Numbered from the stretch's first letter, positions 16,015-23,927 are shown. The stretch is DNA of 64,000 nucleotides from Streptomyces davaonensis JCM 4913 (GCF_000349325.1 NC_020545.1:25332-89331), one strand, 5' to 3'. A program made the numbers and translations. The notes: generated by a model not told the origin, from the letters alone.

Positions 16015-16323
16015 TCAGTGACGCGGGCCGTGCTGCTTCAGGACGGTGCCCGCGTACTGCATGAGGTGGTCGAACAGCCGCGGGTCGCCCGCCTGCCGCT
16101 TCTCCAGAACGAGCTTGAAGAGGCGGCAGACCAGCGTGAACGCGGTGATGACATCGCCGCGTCCGGCCTTGATTTCTCTGGTGATTTCGGACCGAGTAAC
16201 GCGGAGCCAGAATTCCATCCGGCCGATTTCCCCGCGACTTTCGATCGCCTTGCGCTCTTCCTCCGTCAGCCAGCGGTTCCGCCCTTGAATGGAGCGTTCG
16301 GCACTGCTGAGGGGGCGCGTCAC
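16015..16323 (-). CDS. Helical hypothetical protein, 102 aa
   Basis: ATG overlaps the stop of the upstream gene (ATGA at 16320-16323). The product begins MTRPLSSAERSIQGRNRWLT and is predicted to be entirely helical, with EEERKAIESRGEIGRMEFWL and a histidine tail. Composition is slightly less GC-rich than its neighbours. It could be a small DNA-binding or adaptor protein, but there is no recognisable HTH. Second gene of a two-gene unit closed by the hairpin at 15975-16001. Confidence 0.7.
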   Translation of the reverse strand: MTRPLSSAERSIQGRNRWLTEEERKAIESRGEIGRMEFWLRVTRSEITREIKAGRGDVITAFTLVCRLFKLVLEKRQAGDPRLFDHLMQYAGTVLKQHGPRH

Positions 16324-16796
16324 GCCGACTCCCTCTTACCGAGGTCGTAAATCGACGTGGGGCCACCATAGCCGGAATTCTGGTTCTGTGCACCATGCTG
16401 GGGCGGGTTGGGTGCGGCCTGGAGGGGCGGCGGGGTCTTCTTCCGCTGCCTTTCCAGCTCCTTTTCCTTCCTCCCCTTGGCCGTATTCACAACGGTCTCG
16501 TCGTGGGCGCGGCGCTTATAGGCGCTCTTTTCCAGGCCCTCGGTCAGGTTTTTCAGGTTCTTGAGCACGCTCCCGAGGGCCTTTTCCACGGGCATCGCGC
16601 GCAGCCTGGCCTGGTACCAGCGATCGCCCTCCACGTGCGTCTCGCGCAGGTGAACACGGGTCTCGATCGCAAGGGTCTCCAGGTTCTTGCCGACGTCCAG
16701 CAGGAGCCGCTGAACATCGGCCAGGTACCGGGCAGTTGCCTCCGGAGACTGCGCAACGTCGCGCAGAGGGGAGTAGTTCGGGTCGCTGCTGTTCAC
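16320..16796 (-). CDS. Helical protein of the transfer region, 158 aa
   Basis: GTG start ten bases after GGAGG (VNSSDPNYSPLRDVAQ). Helices cover residues 20-110 (TARYLADVQRLLLDVGKNLE; KALGSVLKNLKNLTEGLEKS), followed by a basic stretch (GRKEKELERQRKKTPPP) and a disordered tail. Ribosome site and codon bias support the call. It shares with the 139-residue protein the look of a helical bundle with basic tail, and is translationally coupled to the 102-residue gene. Function unknown. Confidence 0.7.
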   Translation of the reverse strand: MNSSDPNYSPLRDVAQSPEATARYLADVQRLLLDVGKNLETLAIETRVHLRETHVEGDRWYQARLRAMPVEKALGSVLKNLKNLTEGLEKSAYKRRAHDETVVNTAKGRKEKELERQRKKTPPPLQAAPNPPQHGAQNQNSGYGGPTSIYDLGKRESA

Positions 16797-16855
16797 GGCG
16801 GGGATTCCTCCTGGTGTACTGGTGGGGCTGTCGACTGCTTCCGGCAGTCGCAGCA

Positions 16856-16886
16856 AGGGCCAGCCCACTTCCGATGGGCTGGCCCT
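16856..16886 (-). terminator. Terminator hairpin
   Basis: Perfect 12-base stem (AGGGCCAGCCCA / TGGGCTGGCCCT) with a seven-base loop, 26 bases after the stop of the coiled-coil membrane gene. Confidence 0.7.
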
Positions 16887-16911
16887 CACTGATGTGTGCC
16901 GGACGGGTGGG

Positions 16912-19047
16912 TCAGGTCAGGTACTTCTCCGCGTCTGACGGACGCAGCAGGCCGGCCTCCTTGAGCAGCCGGACCGCCCGGGGCTGGTTCACGCCGAGCT
17001 GGGTGCGCACGCGGCTGATGTTGACGAAGCCGTCGTCCTCGCGCGGGAGTTCTCGTACGGCGGGCAGCAGTTCGGCGTCCGTACGAGCCGGGGTGGCCGT
17101 ACCGGTACGCCCGGCGTTGTCCGTACCGCTGGTACGCGGGCGGCCGTTGGCCGTACTGGTACGGGCGGCGGGAGTGCCATTCGCCGGGGCCGTACGAGCG
17201 GGGACCGTACTGGTACGCGTCCCGCCGTCGTACACCGCCGCGCTGGTACGGCCGGAGTGCTCCGTACTAGTACGACCCGCCCCCGAGGGGGTGGCTTGTA
17301 CGCCGCTTGTACGGCTGCTGTACGCGCTGGTCGCGCCCGTATTCACCCCTGCCGGGATGGTGGCGTTCGCGCCGTTGCGTACAGGCTCCGTACGAGCCGC
17401 GCCGGGGACCGTACCAGCGGGCGGCGTACTAGCCGCCGCGCCGTACAAGCCCGTACCGGCCGGGGTGGTACGCGCGTGCTGCGTACCAGTCGCGCCGTCC
17501 GTACGAGCGGCCGTACTGGTACGTCCGTCCGTACCGGACGCGGTGCCCGTACCACCGTGGCCGTCCGTACCGGCGTCGTGCATCAGGGAGTGGACGCGCC
17601 AGATGACGGCCACGAAGATCAGCACGACGAAGGTGGTCAGCGGCCACGGCGCCGACCCGCCCGGCTTGACGATGTGCGCCTGCTCGGACAGGTGGTAGAT
17701 CACGTTCGCCGACGCCATCAGCGTCAGCGCCGCCGGGATGTCCCGCTTGGCGCGGAACGCCGTCACGCAGTACACGTCCAGCGACACCGGCAGCAGCGGA
17801 GCGACGTACGCGTTGATCCCGACCATGCGGGCCAGCTCGTACTCGCCGGAGGCGGCCAGCCCGACGCCGGCGGCCAGCGCGATCCACGGCGCGGTCTTCC
17901 ACGCCTTGCGACCGAGCCGCTGATGCCAGCCCCGGAACTTGGAGTTGGCCTTCTTGGCCTCCCGAGCCTCTTCCAGCATCCGGCGGGCGCTGGCCTCAGC
18001 AGCCTGCGCCCGCTCGAAGGTGCCCTTGGCCTTCTTCTCCGCCTCGCTGGTGATGCGGTCGGCCTCCTTCTGCGCCGTCTCCCGCAGCTGGACGGCGAAG
18101 GTCGTCGCCTCGCGGCGGAGCCGCTCGCGCTGTTCCTCGCACGCCTTACGCAGTCCGGCGAGGTCGGCGTCCAGGGCGGCACGCTTCTCGGCTGCCTCCT
18201 TGTCGAAGGCCTCGCCCATCGCGTGTAGCTGCTCACGCAGTTCGGTGCGGGCCTTCTCCGCCTCGGCATGAGCGTCGGCGACGGCCTGGTCCGCCTCGCG
18301 CCGACGGGAGCCAGCGGCGGCGACGGCATCGGTGTAGAGCGTCTCGCCCTCTGCCCGGCGGGCGTCGTAGGCGGCGGCCGCCGTCGTGGCCAGGCTGGTG
18401 ATGCGCTCGTGGGCCTGGTCGACTTCCCGCTGGGCGGCTGCCCGCAGCTGGTCGGCCTGCTCCTGGGCGCGGGCGAGGATCGCCGCGGCCTCCGCACGGC
18501 GTGTGGTGACCAGTTCGCCGATCTCCGCCAGGTCGGCCTCCACCAGGCGGCGCATCTCGGTGACCGCCGTGCGTGCCGACTCGTGGTCCGCGGCTGCCTG
18601 TTCGGTCAGCTCGGCAACCTGGGCGTGCGCCTCCTTCAGAAGGGAGTCGGCGCGGTCGCGGGCCTCGGACAGGAGCCGGTCGGCCTCGCCGCGCGCGGCC
18701 TCCACCGTTTCCTTGGCCTCCGCACGGTGGGCGGTGGCTTCCTGCCCAGCCGTCTCGGTGAGGCCCTCGGCACGCGTGCGCGCCTCGGACAGCATCTGCG
18801 CGACCTGCTCGTGCGCGGCGGCGACGGTGCGCGCCGCCGCGCCTTCGGCCTCCGTCTGGAGGGCGGCGGCGTTCTCACGGGCGAGGTCGACGATGTCGGT
18901 GGCCCGGTCCCGCAGGTCCGCCGTACGCGTCTCCTGATCCGTCGCCTCGGTCGCGGCCGGGGCGGGAACGGTGGTGGGGGAGGCGGCGGGCGGCGGAGTC
19001 GGCTTCTTCCGGGCAGTGGGCCTCTTACGGGTTCGTGTGGCGGCCAC
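16912..19047 (-). CDS. Coiled-coil membrane protein with Thr-rich linker and C-terminal winged helix
   Basis: GTG start four bases after GGAGG; 711 residues. Residues 1-40 are Lys/Pro/Ala-rich; about 45-370 form a continuous Ala/Glu/Arg coiled coil; about 385-490 hold four hydrophobic helices (WKTAPWIALAAGVGLAASG; AYVAPLLPVSLDVYCVTAF; AALTLMASANVIYHL; PLTTFVVLIFVAVIW). Then comes a Thr/Ser/Gly/Arg linker of about 170 residues encoded by the GTAC-rich DNA, and finally a small HTH (FVNISRVRTQLGVNQPRA and VRLLKEAGLL). DUF2637/Spd-type membrane proteins of Streptomyces plasmids have a similar four-helix core and HTH tail. It may link plasmid DNA to the membrane during transfer. The family assignment is by architecture only. 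Confidence 0.75.
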   Translation of the reverse strand: MAATRTRKRPTARKKPTPPPAASPTTVPAPAATEATDQETRTADLRDRATDIVDLARENAAALQTEAEGAAARTVAAAHEQVAQMLSEARTRAEGLTETAGQEATAHRAEAKETVEAARGEADRLLSEARDRADSLLKEAHAQVAELTEQAAADHESARTAVTEMRRLVEADLAEIGELVTTRRAEAAAILARAQEQADQLRAAAQREVDQAHERITSLATTAAAAYDARRAEGETLYTDAVAAAGSRRREADQAVADAHAEAEKARTELREQLHAMGEAFDKEAAEKRAALDADLAGLRKACEEQRERLRREATTFAVQLRETAQKEADRITSEAEKKAKGTFERAQAAEASARRMLEEAREAKKANSKFRGWHQRLGRKAWKTAPWIALAAGVGLAASGEYELARMVGINAYVAPLLPVSLDVYCVTAFRAKRDIPAALTLMASANVIYHLSEQAHIVKPGGSAPWPLTTFVVLIFVAVIWRVHSLMHDAGTDGHGGTGTASGTDGRTSTAARTDGATGTQHARTTPAGTGLYGAAASTPPAGTVPGAARTEPVRNGANATIPAGVNTGATSAYSSRTSGVQATPSGAGRTSTEHSGRTSAAVYDGGTRTSTVPARTAPANGTPAARTSTANGRPRTSGTDNAGRTGTATPARTDAELLPAVRELPREDDGFVNISRVRTQLGVNQPRAVRLLKEAGLLRPSDAEKYLT
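17055..17570. repeat. Array of 32 GTAC tetranucleotides inside a coding sequence
   Basis: By eye I count 32 GTAC in 516 bases, many as CCGTACTGGTACG-like pairs (for example at 17099/17105, 17153/17159, 17207/17213, 17264/17270, 17513/17519). At about 70 percent GC one or two would be expected. GTAC occurs in all three codon phases (CGT-AC Arg-Thr, NNG-TAC Leu-Tyr/Ala-Tyr, GTA-C Val-Arg) and uses AGT, CGT, GGT and GTA codons that are unusual in Streptomyces. The repeated unit is therefore DNA, not protein. Confidence 0.85.
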
Positions 19048-19069
19048 GCCGCCTCCTTCCAGGTCGGGT

Positions 19070-19088
19070 GCCGCCCGGACGGGGCGGC
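19070..19088 (-). terminator. Short hairpin between genes
   Basis: Seven-base stem GCCGCCC/GGGCGGC in the 51-base gap between the 123-residue gene and the coiled-coil gene; may terminate or attenuate. Confidence 0.35.
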
Positions 19089-19098
19089 GGATCAGGGG

Positions 19099-19470
19099 TC
19101 AGATGTGCTGTGCGGGCAGCGCCGCGTCCTGCGCAAGGTGCTGGCGCAGCCAGGCGACGGCGGCCGGGGTCATCGCCCCGGTGTCCGGCTCGCTCAGCGG
19201 CGCGGTGTCGATGTCGTGCATCGCGTCCGTGGCCGGGAGCAGCCGCATGTAGTCGGGGTCGATCCCGGCGCGGGCGCGATTGCCGCTCAGCTCGGTCAGG
19301 TCGTAGAGGACCTTGCGGGTGTCGGCGTGCGTCCAGGACCGCTCCACTCGGCCGACGAAGGTGTGGCCGGGAAGCCCGAGCCAGAACCGTTCGACGTCGC
19401 GGAACAGGACGATGTCGCCCTTGGTGTAGGTGACCTTCGGCTGTACGGCCTGCGTCTGGGGCTGGGGCAC
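19099..19470 (-). CDS. Hypothetical protein, 123 aa
   Basis: GTG start closely after GGAGAG. The N-terminal half looks like a small beta domain (KGDIVLFRDVERFWLGLPGH, then TFVGRVERSW), with DLTELSGNRARAGIDPDYMR; the C-terminal part is helical (AAVAWLRQHLAQDAALPAQH). No named domain. It precedes the coiled-coil membrane gene in the same direction. Function unknown. Confidence 0.65.
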   Translation of the reverse strand: MPQPQTQAVQPKVTYTKGDIVLFRDVERFWLGLPGHTFVGRVERSWTHADTRKVLYDLTELSGNRARAGIDPDYMRLLPATDAMHDIDTAPLSEPDTGAMTPAAVAWLRQHLAQDAALPAQHI

Positions 19471-19535
19471 GTGCTCTCCTCACATCGCGTACACCGGCCC
19501 GGAGGCCGGCGGGTCCGGACTGCCCGGCTCCCAGT

Positions 19536-19572
19536 CACCGCCCGACCCGGCCGCCGGGATCGGCGGGCGGTG
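19536..19572 (-). terminator. Terminator hairpin
   Basis: Nine-base stem CACCGCCCG/CGGGCGGTG with inner pairing, 20 bases after the stop of the DUF5999 gene. Confidence 0.55.
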
Positions 19573-19591
19573 CGAGCGGATCAGGCAGCCG

Positions 19592-19963
19592 TCAGGCCGA
19601 CCGCGAGGTGCTGAAGGAACTGGCCAGGGACGCCGCCTGGAGCAGCGCAGCGGCGCCGGTCTTCCCGCTGCGGGCCGTGCCTCCGATGAGCGCGTGGGTG
19701 GCCGCGAGCCGAAGAGGCCGTGTGGCGCCGGTGGGCCGGTGCGGGTCGACGATCCGGCCGTCGGGGAGCAGCTCACCGGTGTCCTCGAAGAGCAGGACAG
19801 CGTTGCAGAGAAGGCTCCAGCCCTGCTCCGGGTGGGCAGCCACGACGTGCGCGGCCTCCCGGTCCGGGCTGTCGGCCGTCGGGCACGTCGGGGTGTGCGT
19901 GCACAGCAAGTCCGGCAGCGTGGTGCCGGTCGTCGCGGTGTCGTGCTGGTTGCTGCTACGCAT
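19592..19963 (-). CDS. DUF5999-type protein, 123 aa
   Basis: The first 75 residues match the DUF5999 pattern common in Streptomyces: CTHTPTCPTADSPDREAAHV, then HPEQGWSLLCNAVLLFEDTG and ELLPDGRIVDPHRP. The cysteines may bind a metal. Typical members end soon after the HRP motif; here another 45 residues follow, with GGTARSGKTGAAALLQ, which resembles a Walker A loop but lacks the rest of an ATPase. This tail could be a remnant or an extension. Function unknown in the family. Confidence 0.75.
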   Translation of the reverse strand: MRSSNQHDTATTGTTLPDLLCTHTPTCPTADSPDREAAHVVAAHPEQGWSLLCNAVLLFEDTGELLPDGRIVDPHRPTGATRPLRLAATHALIGGTARSGKTGAAALLQAASLASSFSTSRSA

Positions 19964-20018
19964 GGGCTCTCCTGCGGGGATGCGGGCCCGAGACTCTCTC
20001 GGGCTGAAGGCGTGAGAA

Positions 20019-20051
20019 AGGCCGGCCGCCCGTGGTGCGGGCGACCGGCCT
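20019..20051 (-). terminator. Terminator hairpin
   Basis: Stem AGGCCGG/CCGGCCT with an inner GCCCG/CGGGC stem, between the WhiB cassette and the DUF5999 gene. Confidence 0.6.
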
Positions 20052-20108
20052 GGCGGAACTGCGTGGCGCGGGACAGAAGTTGGGATGCCGTCCTGCGGTG
20101 CGGGCTGA

Positions 20109-20195
20109 TCAGCCGTGAGCGCGGCGACCGAAGTCGTGCTGCTCGTTGGTCCGACGCAGCGCGTCCTCCAGGCGCTTCTGGTCGGCGTCGGTCAT
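20109..20195 (-). CDS. Tiny ORF coupled to whiB, 28 aa
   Basis: ATG overlaps the WhiB stop as ATGA. It encodes MTDADQKRLEDALRRTNEQH followed by a basic end. The short helix with EDALRR resembles DEALRR in the tiny ORF on the other side of the WhiB gene. Exact coupling supports translation. Confidence 0.5.
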   Translation of the reverse strand: MTDADQKRLEDALRRTNEQHDFGRRAHG

Positions 20196-20458
20196 GCCGA
20201 CGCCTGCCGCGCCCGGTTGCGGGCGGCGCGGCGCTTCATCGCGCGCCGTTCGTCCTCGGACAGTCCGCCCCAGACACCGGAGTCCTGACCGGACTCCAAC
20301 GCCCACTGCAGGCAGTGCTCGATGACCGGGCAGCGGCGGCAGACGGCCTTGGCCTCCTCGATCTGCAGGAGCGCCGGGCCAGTGTTACCGATGGGGAAGA
20401 ACAGCTCGGGGTCCTCTTCGCGGCACGAGGCCAGGTGGCGCCAGTCCATGCTGATCAC
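20192..20458 (-). CDS. WhiB-family iron-sulfur transcription regulator
   Basis: An 85-88 residue Wbl protein with the four cluster cysteines (C12, C40, C43, C49: CRRCPVIEHC), the GVWGG turn after them, and a basic C-terminus (RRAMKRRAARNRARQ). Wbl proteins bind a 4Fe-4S cluster, sense redox or NO, and bind the principal sigma factor to change promoter choice. The start is either GTG 20458, which overlaps the previous stop, or ATG 20449, which has better spacing from GGGGAAG. It sits between two tiny ORFs in what looks like a three-gene cassette closed by a hairpin. Plasmid-borne Wbl proteins may tune transfer gene expression to host development. Confidence 0.92.
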   Translation of the reverse strand: MISMDWRHLASCREEDPELFFPIGNTGPALLQIEEAKAVCRRCPVIEHCLQWALESGQDSGVWGGLSEDERRAMKRRAARNRARQASA

Positions 20459-20538
20459 TTCCCCTGCCGGACGCGGCGCAGGGCCTCGTCCATGATCGGG
20501 TCGGAGTCGCCGTCGTTCCGTGCGATGCTGGTGGGCAT
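20455..20538 (-). CDS. Tiny ORF upstream of whiB, 27 aa
   Basis: Encodes MPTSIARNDGDSDPIMDEAL then RRVRQGK. Its TGA overlaps the GTG of the WhiB gene. Probably a leader or small partner peptide; no known relatives. Confidence 0.45.
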   Translation of the reverse strand: MPTSIARNDGDSDPIMDEALRRVRQGK

Positions 20539-20560
20539 CAGGTCTCCAATCGGGTCCTGG

Positions 20561-20594
20561 ACAGCCCCGGAGGGTCTCAAGTCACCGGGGCTGT
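20561..20594. terminator. Hairpin upstream of the WhiB cassette
   Basis: Perfect ten-base stem ACAGCCCCGG/CCGGGGCTGT. Together with the next hairpin it isolates the WhiB cassette from the gene at 20684. Confidence 0.55.
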
Positions 20595-20625
20595 CGTGCT
20601 GTTCAGGCTGTCTCGTACGAGCAGC

Positions 20626-20669
20626 CACGGCCCCGGCCTCCCCGATCACTCGGGATGGCCGGGGCCGTG
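20626..20669 (-). terminator. Strong terminator hairpin
   Basis: Perfect 13-base stem CACGGCCCCGGCC/GGCCGGGGCCGTG with an inner CCCG/CGGG stem, 15 bases after the stop of the gene at 20684. Confidence 0.7.
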
Positions 20670-20683
20670 GGCGTTCGTGCAAG

Positions 20684-21469
20684 TCAGCGGGTGGGCTGAA
20701 GGGGCTCAAGCGGCACGCCGCGAGCCTCAGTCGGCGTATCACCAACGGGCAGCTGCGAGCGCCGAGTGTCGGCGTCCTTCACCCTCGGGAGCACCGCAAC
20801 CCACTCAGACGTCCGCTTCGCCGGGGCCACCGCAACGTACTGACGATCAAAACGCTGGCGTTCCCGGGCGAAGAACTCGCGAACGGACCGGCGTTTGGGC
20901 TCCTGGCGGAGCAGTCGAAGGAAGGTGATGGCCAGGCGCTCGCCGTCGCGGCAGGGCAGCGGCTGTCCGTCGCGGCCGGTGGCCTCGCCCTTGCAGGCCA
21001 GGCACTGCTGCTGGTGCTGCCGGAACGCCTGGCGGACCTGTTCCGCGCTGAGCGGGGCGGGCTTGATCTGGCTGGCGGCCAGGACTGGCTTCACCTTCGG
21101 CTTCGGCAGCACCTTGGTGGCACGGCGGGAGGCAGTGGTCGGGACCGCTTCGATCAGCTCCGTGTGCCAGGCGCCGACCTCGACGTCGATGGCGACCTGG
21201 CGGTTACTGCCAGCCGTGCAGCGGCGCGGTTCGGCGGCGTTGGCGCGGCCGGTGTGGTGGGGCACCAGCTTCGGCGTGCCCTGCATGCCGGTGATCGGGA
21301 CCCAGGTGGAGCAGCCGGGGCAGACCAGGTGCTCCTTGCCGGGCGTTAAGTCGAGCTCGTTGGCTTTGAGGTCGGAGGCGATGATCGGCGGGCGGTGGTT
21401 GACGTTCGGGGTACGAGTCTTGCGGCGGCGCTTGCGGGCCTTCGGCACTGCGGGCGTCGTGGTCGCCAT
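20684..21469 (-). CDS. Hypothetical zinc-motif protein, 261 aa
   Basis: ATG behind a GAGGAG-type site. The N-terminal tail is very basic (KARKRRRKTRTPNVNHRPP). There follows CPGCSTWVPITGMQGTPKLV with H and C further on (PHHTGRANAAEPRRC), suggesting a zinc knuckle, and a second cluster QHQQQCLACKGEATG ... LPCRDGE. The C-terminal 90 residues are basic. It is the first minus-strand gene facing the GntR-type repressor, so it is the most likely direct target of that regulator. A DNA-binding accessory of plasmid transfer is possible. Confidence 0.7.
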   Translation of the reverse strand: MATTTPAVPKARKRRRKTRTPNVNHRPPIIASDLKANELDLTPGKEHLVCPGCSTWVPITGMQGTPKLVPHHTGRANAAEPRRCTAGSNRQVAIDVEVGAWHTELIEAVPTTASRRATKVLPKPKVKPVLAASQIKPAPLSAEQVRQAFRQHQQQCLACKGEATGRDGQPLPCRDGERLAITFLRLLRQEPKRRSVREFFARERQRFDRQYVAVAPAKRTSEWVAVLPRVKDADTRRSQLPVGDTPTEARGVPLEPLQPTR

Positions 21470-21774
21470 GGGGGACTCCTCGTGATCGGAGAGACGGGGC
21501 GCGTCGCGGTGCTCTCTCCGCCCGTCAGGCCGCACGGGTCATTCCCGGCGTCCTGACGGACGGACAGCGCATCTGCGCTGCGACGTGCAACGCAGGAGCC
21601 ACACCAGCCAGTGACTGGTCCGGGGGATTTGGTGGAGCTATCAACCCCGGCCCTCCCCGTGAGGGGAAGAGGCTTCCTGCGGTGGTGCTGTGGGGACCGA
21701 CGTTCCGGCTCCCTCATCCGGCGCCGCCCTGAGGCAGATCCAGGTGGGGGAGTCGGGCCCGAAGACCCAGCCGC

Positions 21775-21922
21775 ACCTCGTTACCGAGGTCCAGTGAAAG
21801 CCTCCTCGGTACCGATGTCAAGAAGTACGTTACCGATGATGTACCATCCGCGTATCCCCAACACGATCAACGCGCCCCTTAGGTCCCCTCGGTAGCAAGC
21901 AGCCCTAGGATCGCTACCGAGG
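21775..21922. promoter_or_regulatory. Repeated operator half-sites between divergent genes
   Basis: The motif CTCGGTA or its complement TACCGAG recurs: ACCTCG-TTAC-CGAGGT at 21775-21790, TCGGTACCGA at 21806-21815, a partial GTTACCGAT at 21829, and CCTCGGTAGC at 21887-21896 with its exact complement GCTACCGAGG at 21913-21922, 11 bases before the regulator ATG. This is the expected layout for autoregulation and control of the minus-strand block by the GntR protein. Confidence 0.7.
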
Positions 21923-21933
21923 TAGGGAGACGA

Positions 21934-22698
21934 ATGACGGACGAGGCAGGCGCGCAGCGCACGAAGGTCCAGCAGATTGCTGACGACCTGAAGGCGGCGA
22001 TTGAGCGCGGGGATGACGGATTCAGGCCTGGCGACCGGCTGCCAGGTGAGAACGCCCTGGCAGCGCAATATGGCGTCGCCAGCCTCACTGCCCGAAGGGC
22101 CCTCAAGCTTCTGAGCACCGAAGGACTGGTCGAGAGCAAGAAGGGAGCAGGTGCCCGTGTCCTGTCGTTCCAGCCCATCAGGCGTCACGGCATTCCCCGA
22201 CTGGCTAGTGACCAGTGGGGGAGCGGGAAGTCGATTTGGTCGGCAGACGACAGCCGTGCGCCAGACGTTGACCAAATCACGGTGCAGCAAAACGCATCCC
22301 CGCCTGAGCACATCAGGACCGTGCTCGACTTGGGTCCTGAAGAGAAGGCCTGCGTACGCAGTCGGCGGTACGTCATGGAAGGACGACCTGTCATGCTTGC
22401 CGCGTCCTACCTCCCACAGGCGCTGGTCACAGGCTCCCCCATCACTCAAGCGGACACTGGCCCCGGCGGGATCTACGCCCGGTTGTCCGACCTCGGACAC
22501 GCACCGACGCATTTCCGTGAGGAGATCCGAGTACGCCTGCCCACGGTGGATGAGGCAGCTCGGTTGTCCATCCCTACCGACAGGGCCGTAATCAAGTTGG
22601 CCCGGACGGCATTTGACGCAGCTGGGCGAGCGGTGGAGATCAACGAGATGACCATGGACACGGCAGCGTACGTGTTGGACTACGAATTCGACGCCTGA
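21934..22698 (+). CDS. GntR/HutC-family repressor, KorSA-like
   Basis: A 254-residue protein with an N-terminal winged HTH (KVQQIADDLKAAIERGDDGF, RPGDRLPGENALAAQYGVAS, RRALKLLSTEGLVESKKGAG) and a C-terminal UTRA effector domain (residues about 95-250: RSRRYVMEGRPVMLAASYLP; ending EINEMTMDTAAYVLDYEF). HutC-type members bind small molecules; in Streptomyces plasmids and pSAM2 the KorSA/TraR repressors of transfer belong here. ATG follows GGGAG and lies just inside the operator cluster. I infer that it represses the minus-strand block and itself, but it could instead govern the enzyme module downstream on its own strand. Confidence 0.88.
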   Translation: MTDEAGAQRTKVQQIADDLKAAIERGDDGFRPGDRLPGENALAAQYGVASLTARRALKLLSTEGLVESKKGAGARVLSFQPIRRHGIPRLASDQWGSGKSIWSADDSRAPDVDQITVQQNASPPEHIRTVLDLGPEEKACVRSRRYVMEGRPVMLAASYLPQALVTGSPITQADTGPGGIYARLSDLGHAPTHFREEIRVRLPTVDEAARLSIPTDRAVIKLARTAFDAAGRAVEINEMTMDTAAYVLDYEFDA

Positions 22699-22895
22699 CA
22701 CCAATGTGTCTGGCCAAGCACAAGCAGCCACTGGTGATGCCTCCCAAACCGTCGAACGTGCAGGTGCCATCACACCCGCACAGAGCTCGGAGGCCCATCA
22801 CGAAGAGCTCGTCACTTCGGTGAACGAGTTCCTCAACGCGTTTTCAACGACTGGCTACACACGGGTTCTCGGGGCCCGCGCCTAGGCTCCGAGGC

Positions 22896-23927
22896 ATGGT
22901 GCAGACGGAGGGTCATGGGGTGGGGAGACAGCGTGCGGGATGGCGTCCGGACAGGCTGCGTGAACACCGTGAGGCGCATGGGCTGACGTTGGAGGAGGCC
23001 GGTGAGCGGCTGCGTGTTGTGGCTGAGCAGGCTCGGGTGACGGTGCCGGCTGCGAATCCGCAGACGCTGAGCATGCACGAGACGGGCGAGAGCTATCCCG
23101 GTCCGCCGTACCGCCGCGCGTACTGCTTGCTCTACCGGGCTACGGAGCCGTCGCTCGGGTTCCGGCCGGCTTTGCCGGGGGAGGAGACGCAGTTCGAGGT
23201 GACGCCGCTGCCGGAGCAGCGCAACGGATCGCATGTGATCGCTGTGGAGCGGGCGCTGACGCGGATCTCGGACGGAGACGGGTTCGACAGCTTCGGTTGG
23301 CAGCAGCGGGTGATGGAGGCGTGGAAGCGCCGTCGCACGGGCGGTGATCCGCATAGGCCGTGTGTGGTGCTGGTGGGTGGTTATGCCGGGTCGGGGAAGA
23401 CGGAGTTCGCCCGGTTTTTGACGCAGTTGACGGGCTGGCCTCTGGTCGACAAGGACCCGTTGACGCGGCCGCTCGTGGAGCTGTTGCTCACCTCGTTGGG
23501 GTCGCAGCCGCACGATCGGCACACGGAGATCTACCGCGATCGGGTGCGTCCTGCGGAGTACGCGGCATTGATGCAGGCCGTGTACTCGAACGTGAGCTGC
23601 CAGATCTCCACCGTGGTGACGGCGCCGTTCATCGCCGAGCTCACCAATGAAGAGTGGATGCAACGGCTGATCAACCGCTGTTCAGCGCAGGGTGTCGACG
23701 TCGCGCCGATTTGGGTGCGGTGCGATGTGGAGTCGATGCACGAATACATCTCGCACCGCGGTGCGGCTAGGGATGCTTGGAAGCTGGAACGTTGGGACGA
23801 GTACTTGGCCACGATCGATGTGGCCCTTCGTCCCGTCGTCCCTCATCTCGTGGTTGACAACCGCCTGGGCAGCGCAATCTCGCTGGCGGACCAGGCACGG
23901 CAGGCGATCGGGGCGATGTCCGTATGA
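22896..23927 (+). CDS. HTH plus P-loop kinase fusion, 343 aa
   Basis: Residues about 18-80 resemble an XRE helix-turn-helix (LREHREAHGLTLEEAGERLR, then TLSMHETGESYPGPPYRRAY). From about 155 there is a P-loop kinase with Walker A GGYAGSGKTEF (161-171), a following DKD (PLVDKDPLTRPL) and an arginine-rich lid (YRDRVRPAEY). The C-terminal 60 residues continue the kinase fold. Zeta-like and AAA-type small kinases look similar; the substrate is unknown. Its last bases overlap the ATG of the next gene (ATGA), so it starts a coupled operon of three genes. The exact start is uncertain. Confidence 0.75.
   Translation: MVQTEGHGVGRQRAGWRPDRLREHREAHGLTLEEAGERLRVVAEQARVTVPAANPQTLSMHETGESYPGPPYRRAYCLLYRATEPSLGFRPALPGEETQFEVTPLPEQRNGSHVIAVERALTRISDGDGFDSFGWQQRVMEAWKRRRTGGDPHRPCVVLVGGYAGSGKTEFARFLTQLTGWPLVDKDPLTRPLVELLLTSLGSQPHDRHTEIYRDRVRPAEYAALMQAVYSNVSCQISTVVTAPFIAELTNEEWMQRLINRCSAQGVDVAPIWVRCDVESMHEYISHRGAARDAWKLERWDEYLATIDVALRPVVPHLVVDNRLGSAISLADQARQAIGAMSV

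Noticed and set aside
15887..16396. 170-codon N-terminal extension of the 745-residue gene
   Set aside because: It overlaps the 102-residue gene, has arginine/proline-rich shadow composition, and the GTG at 15886 has a proper ribosome site.
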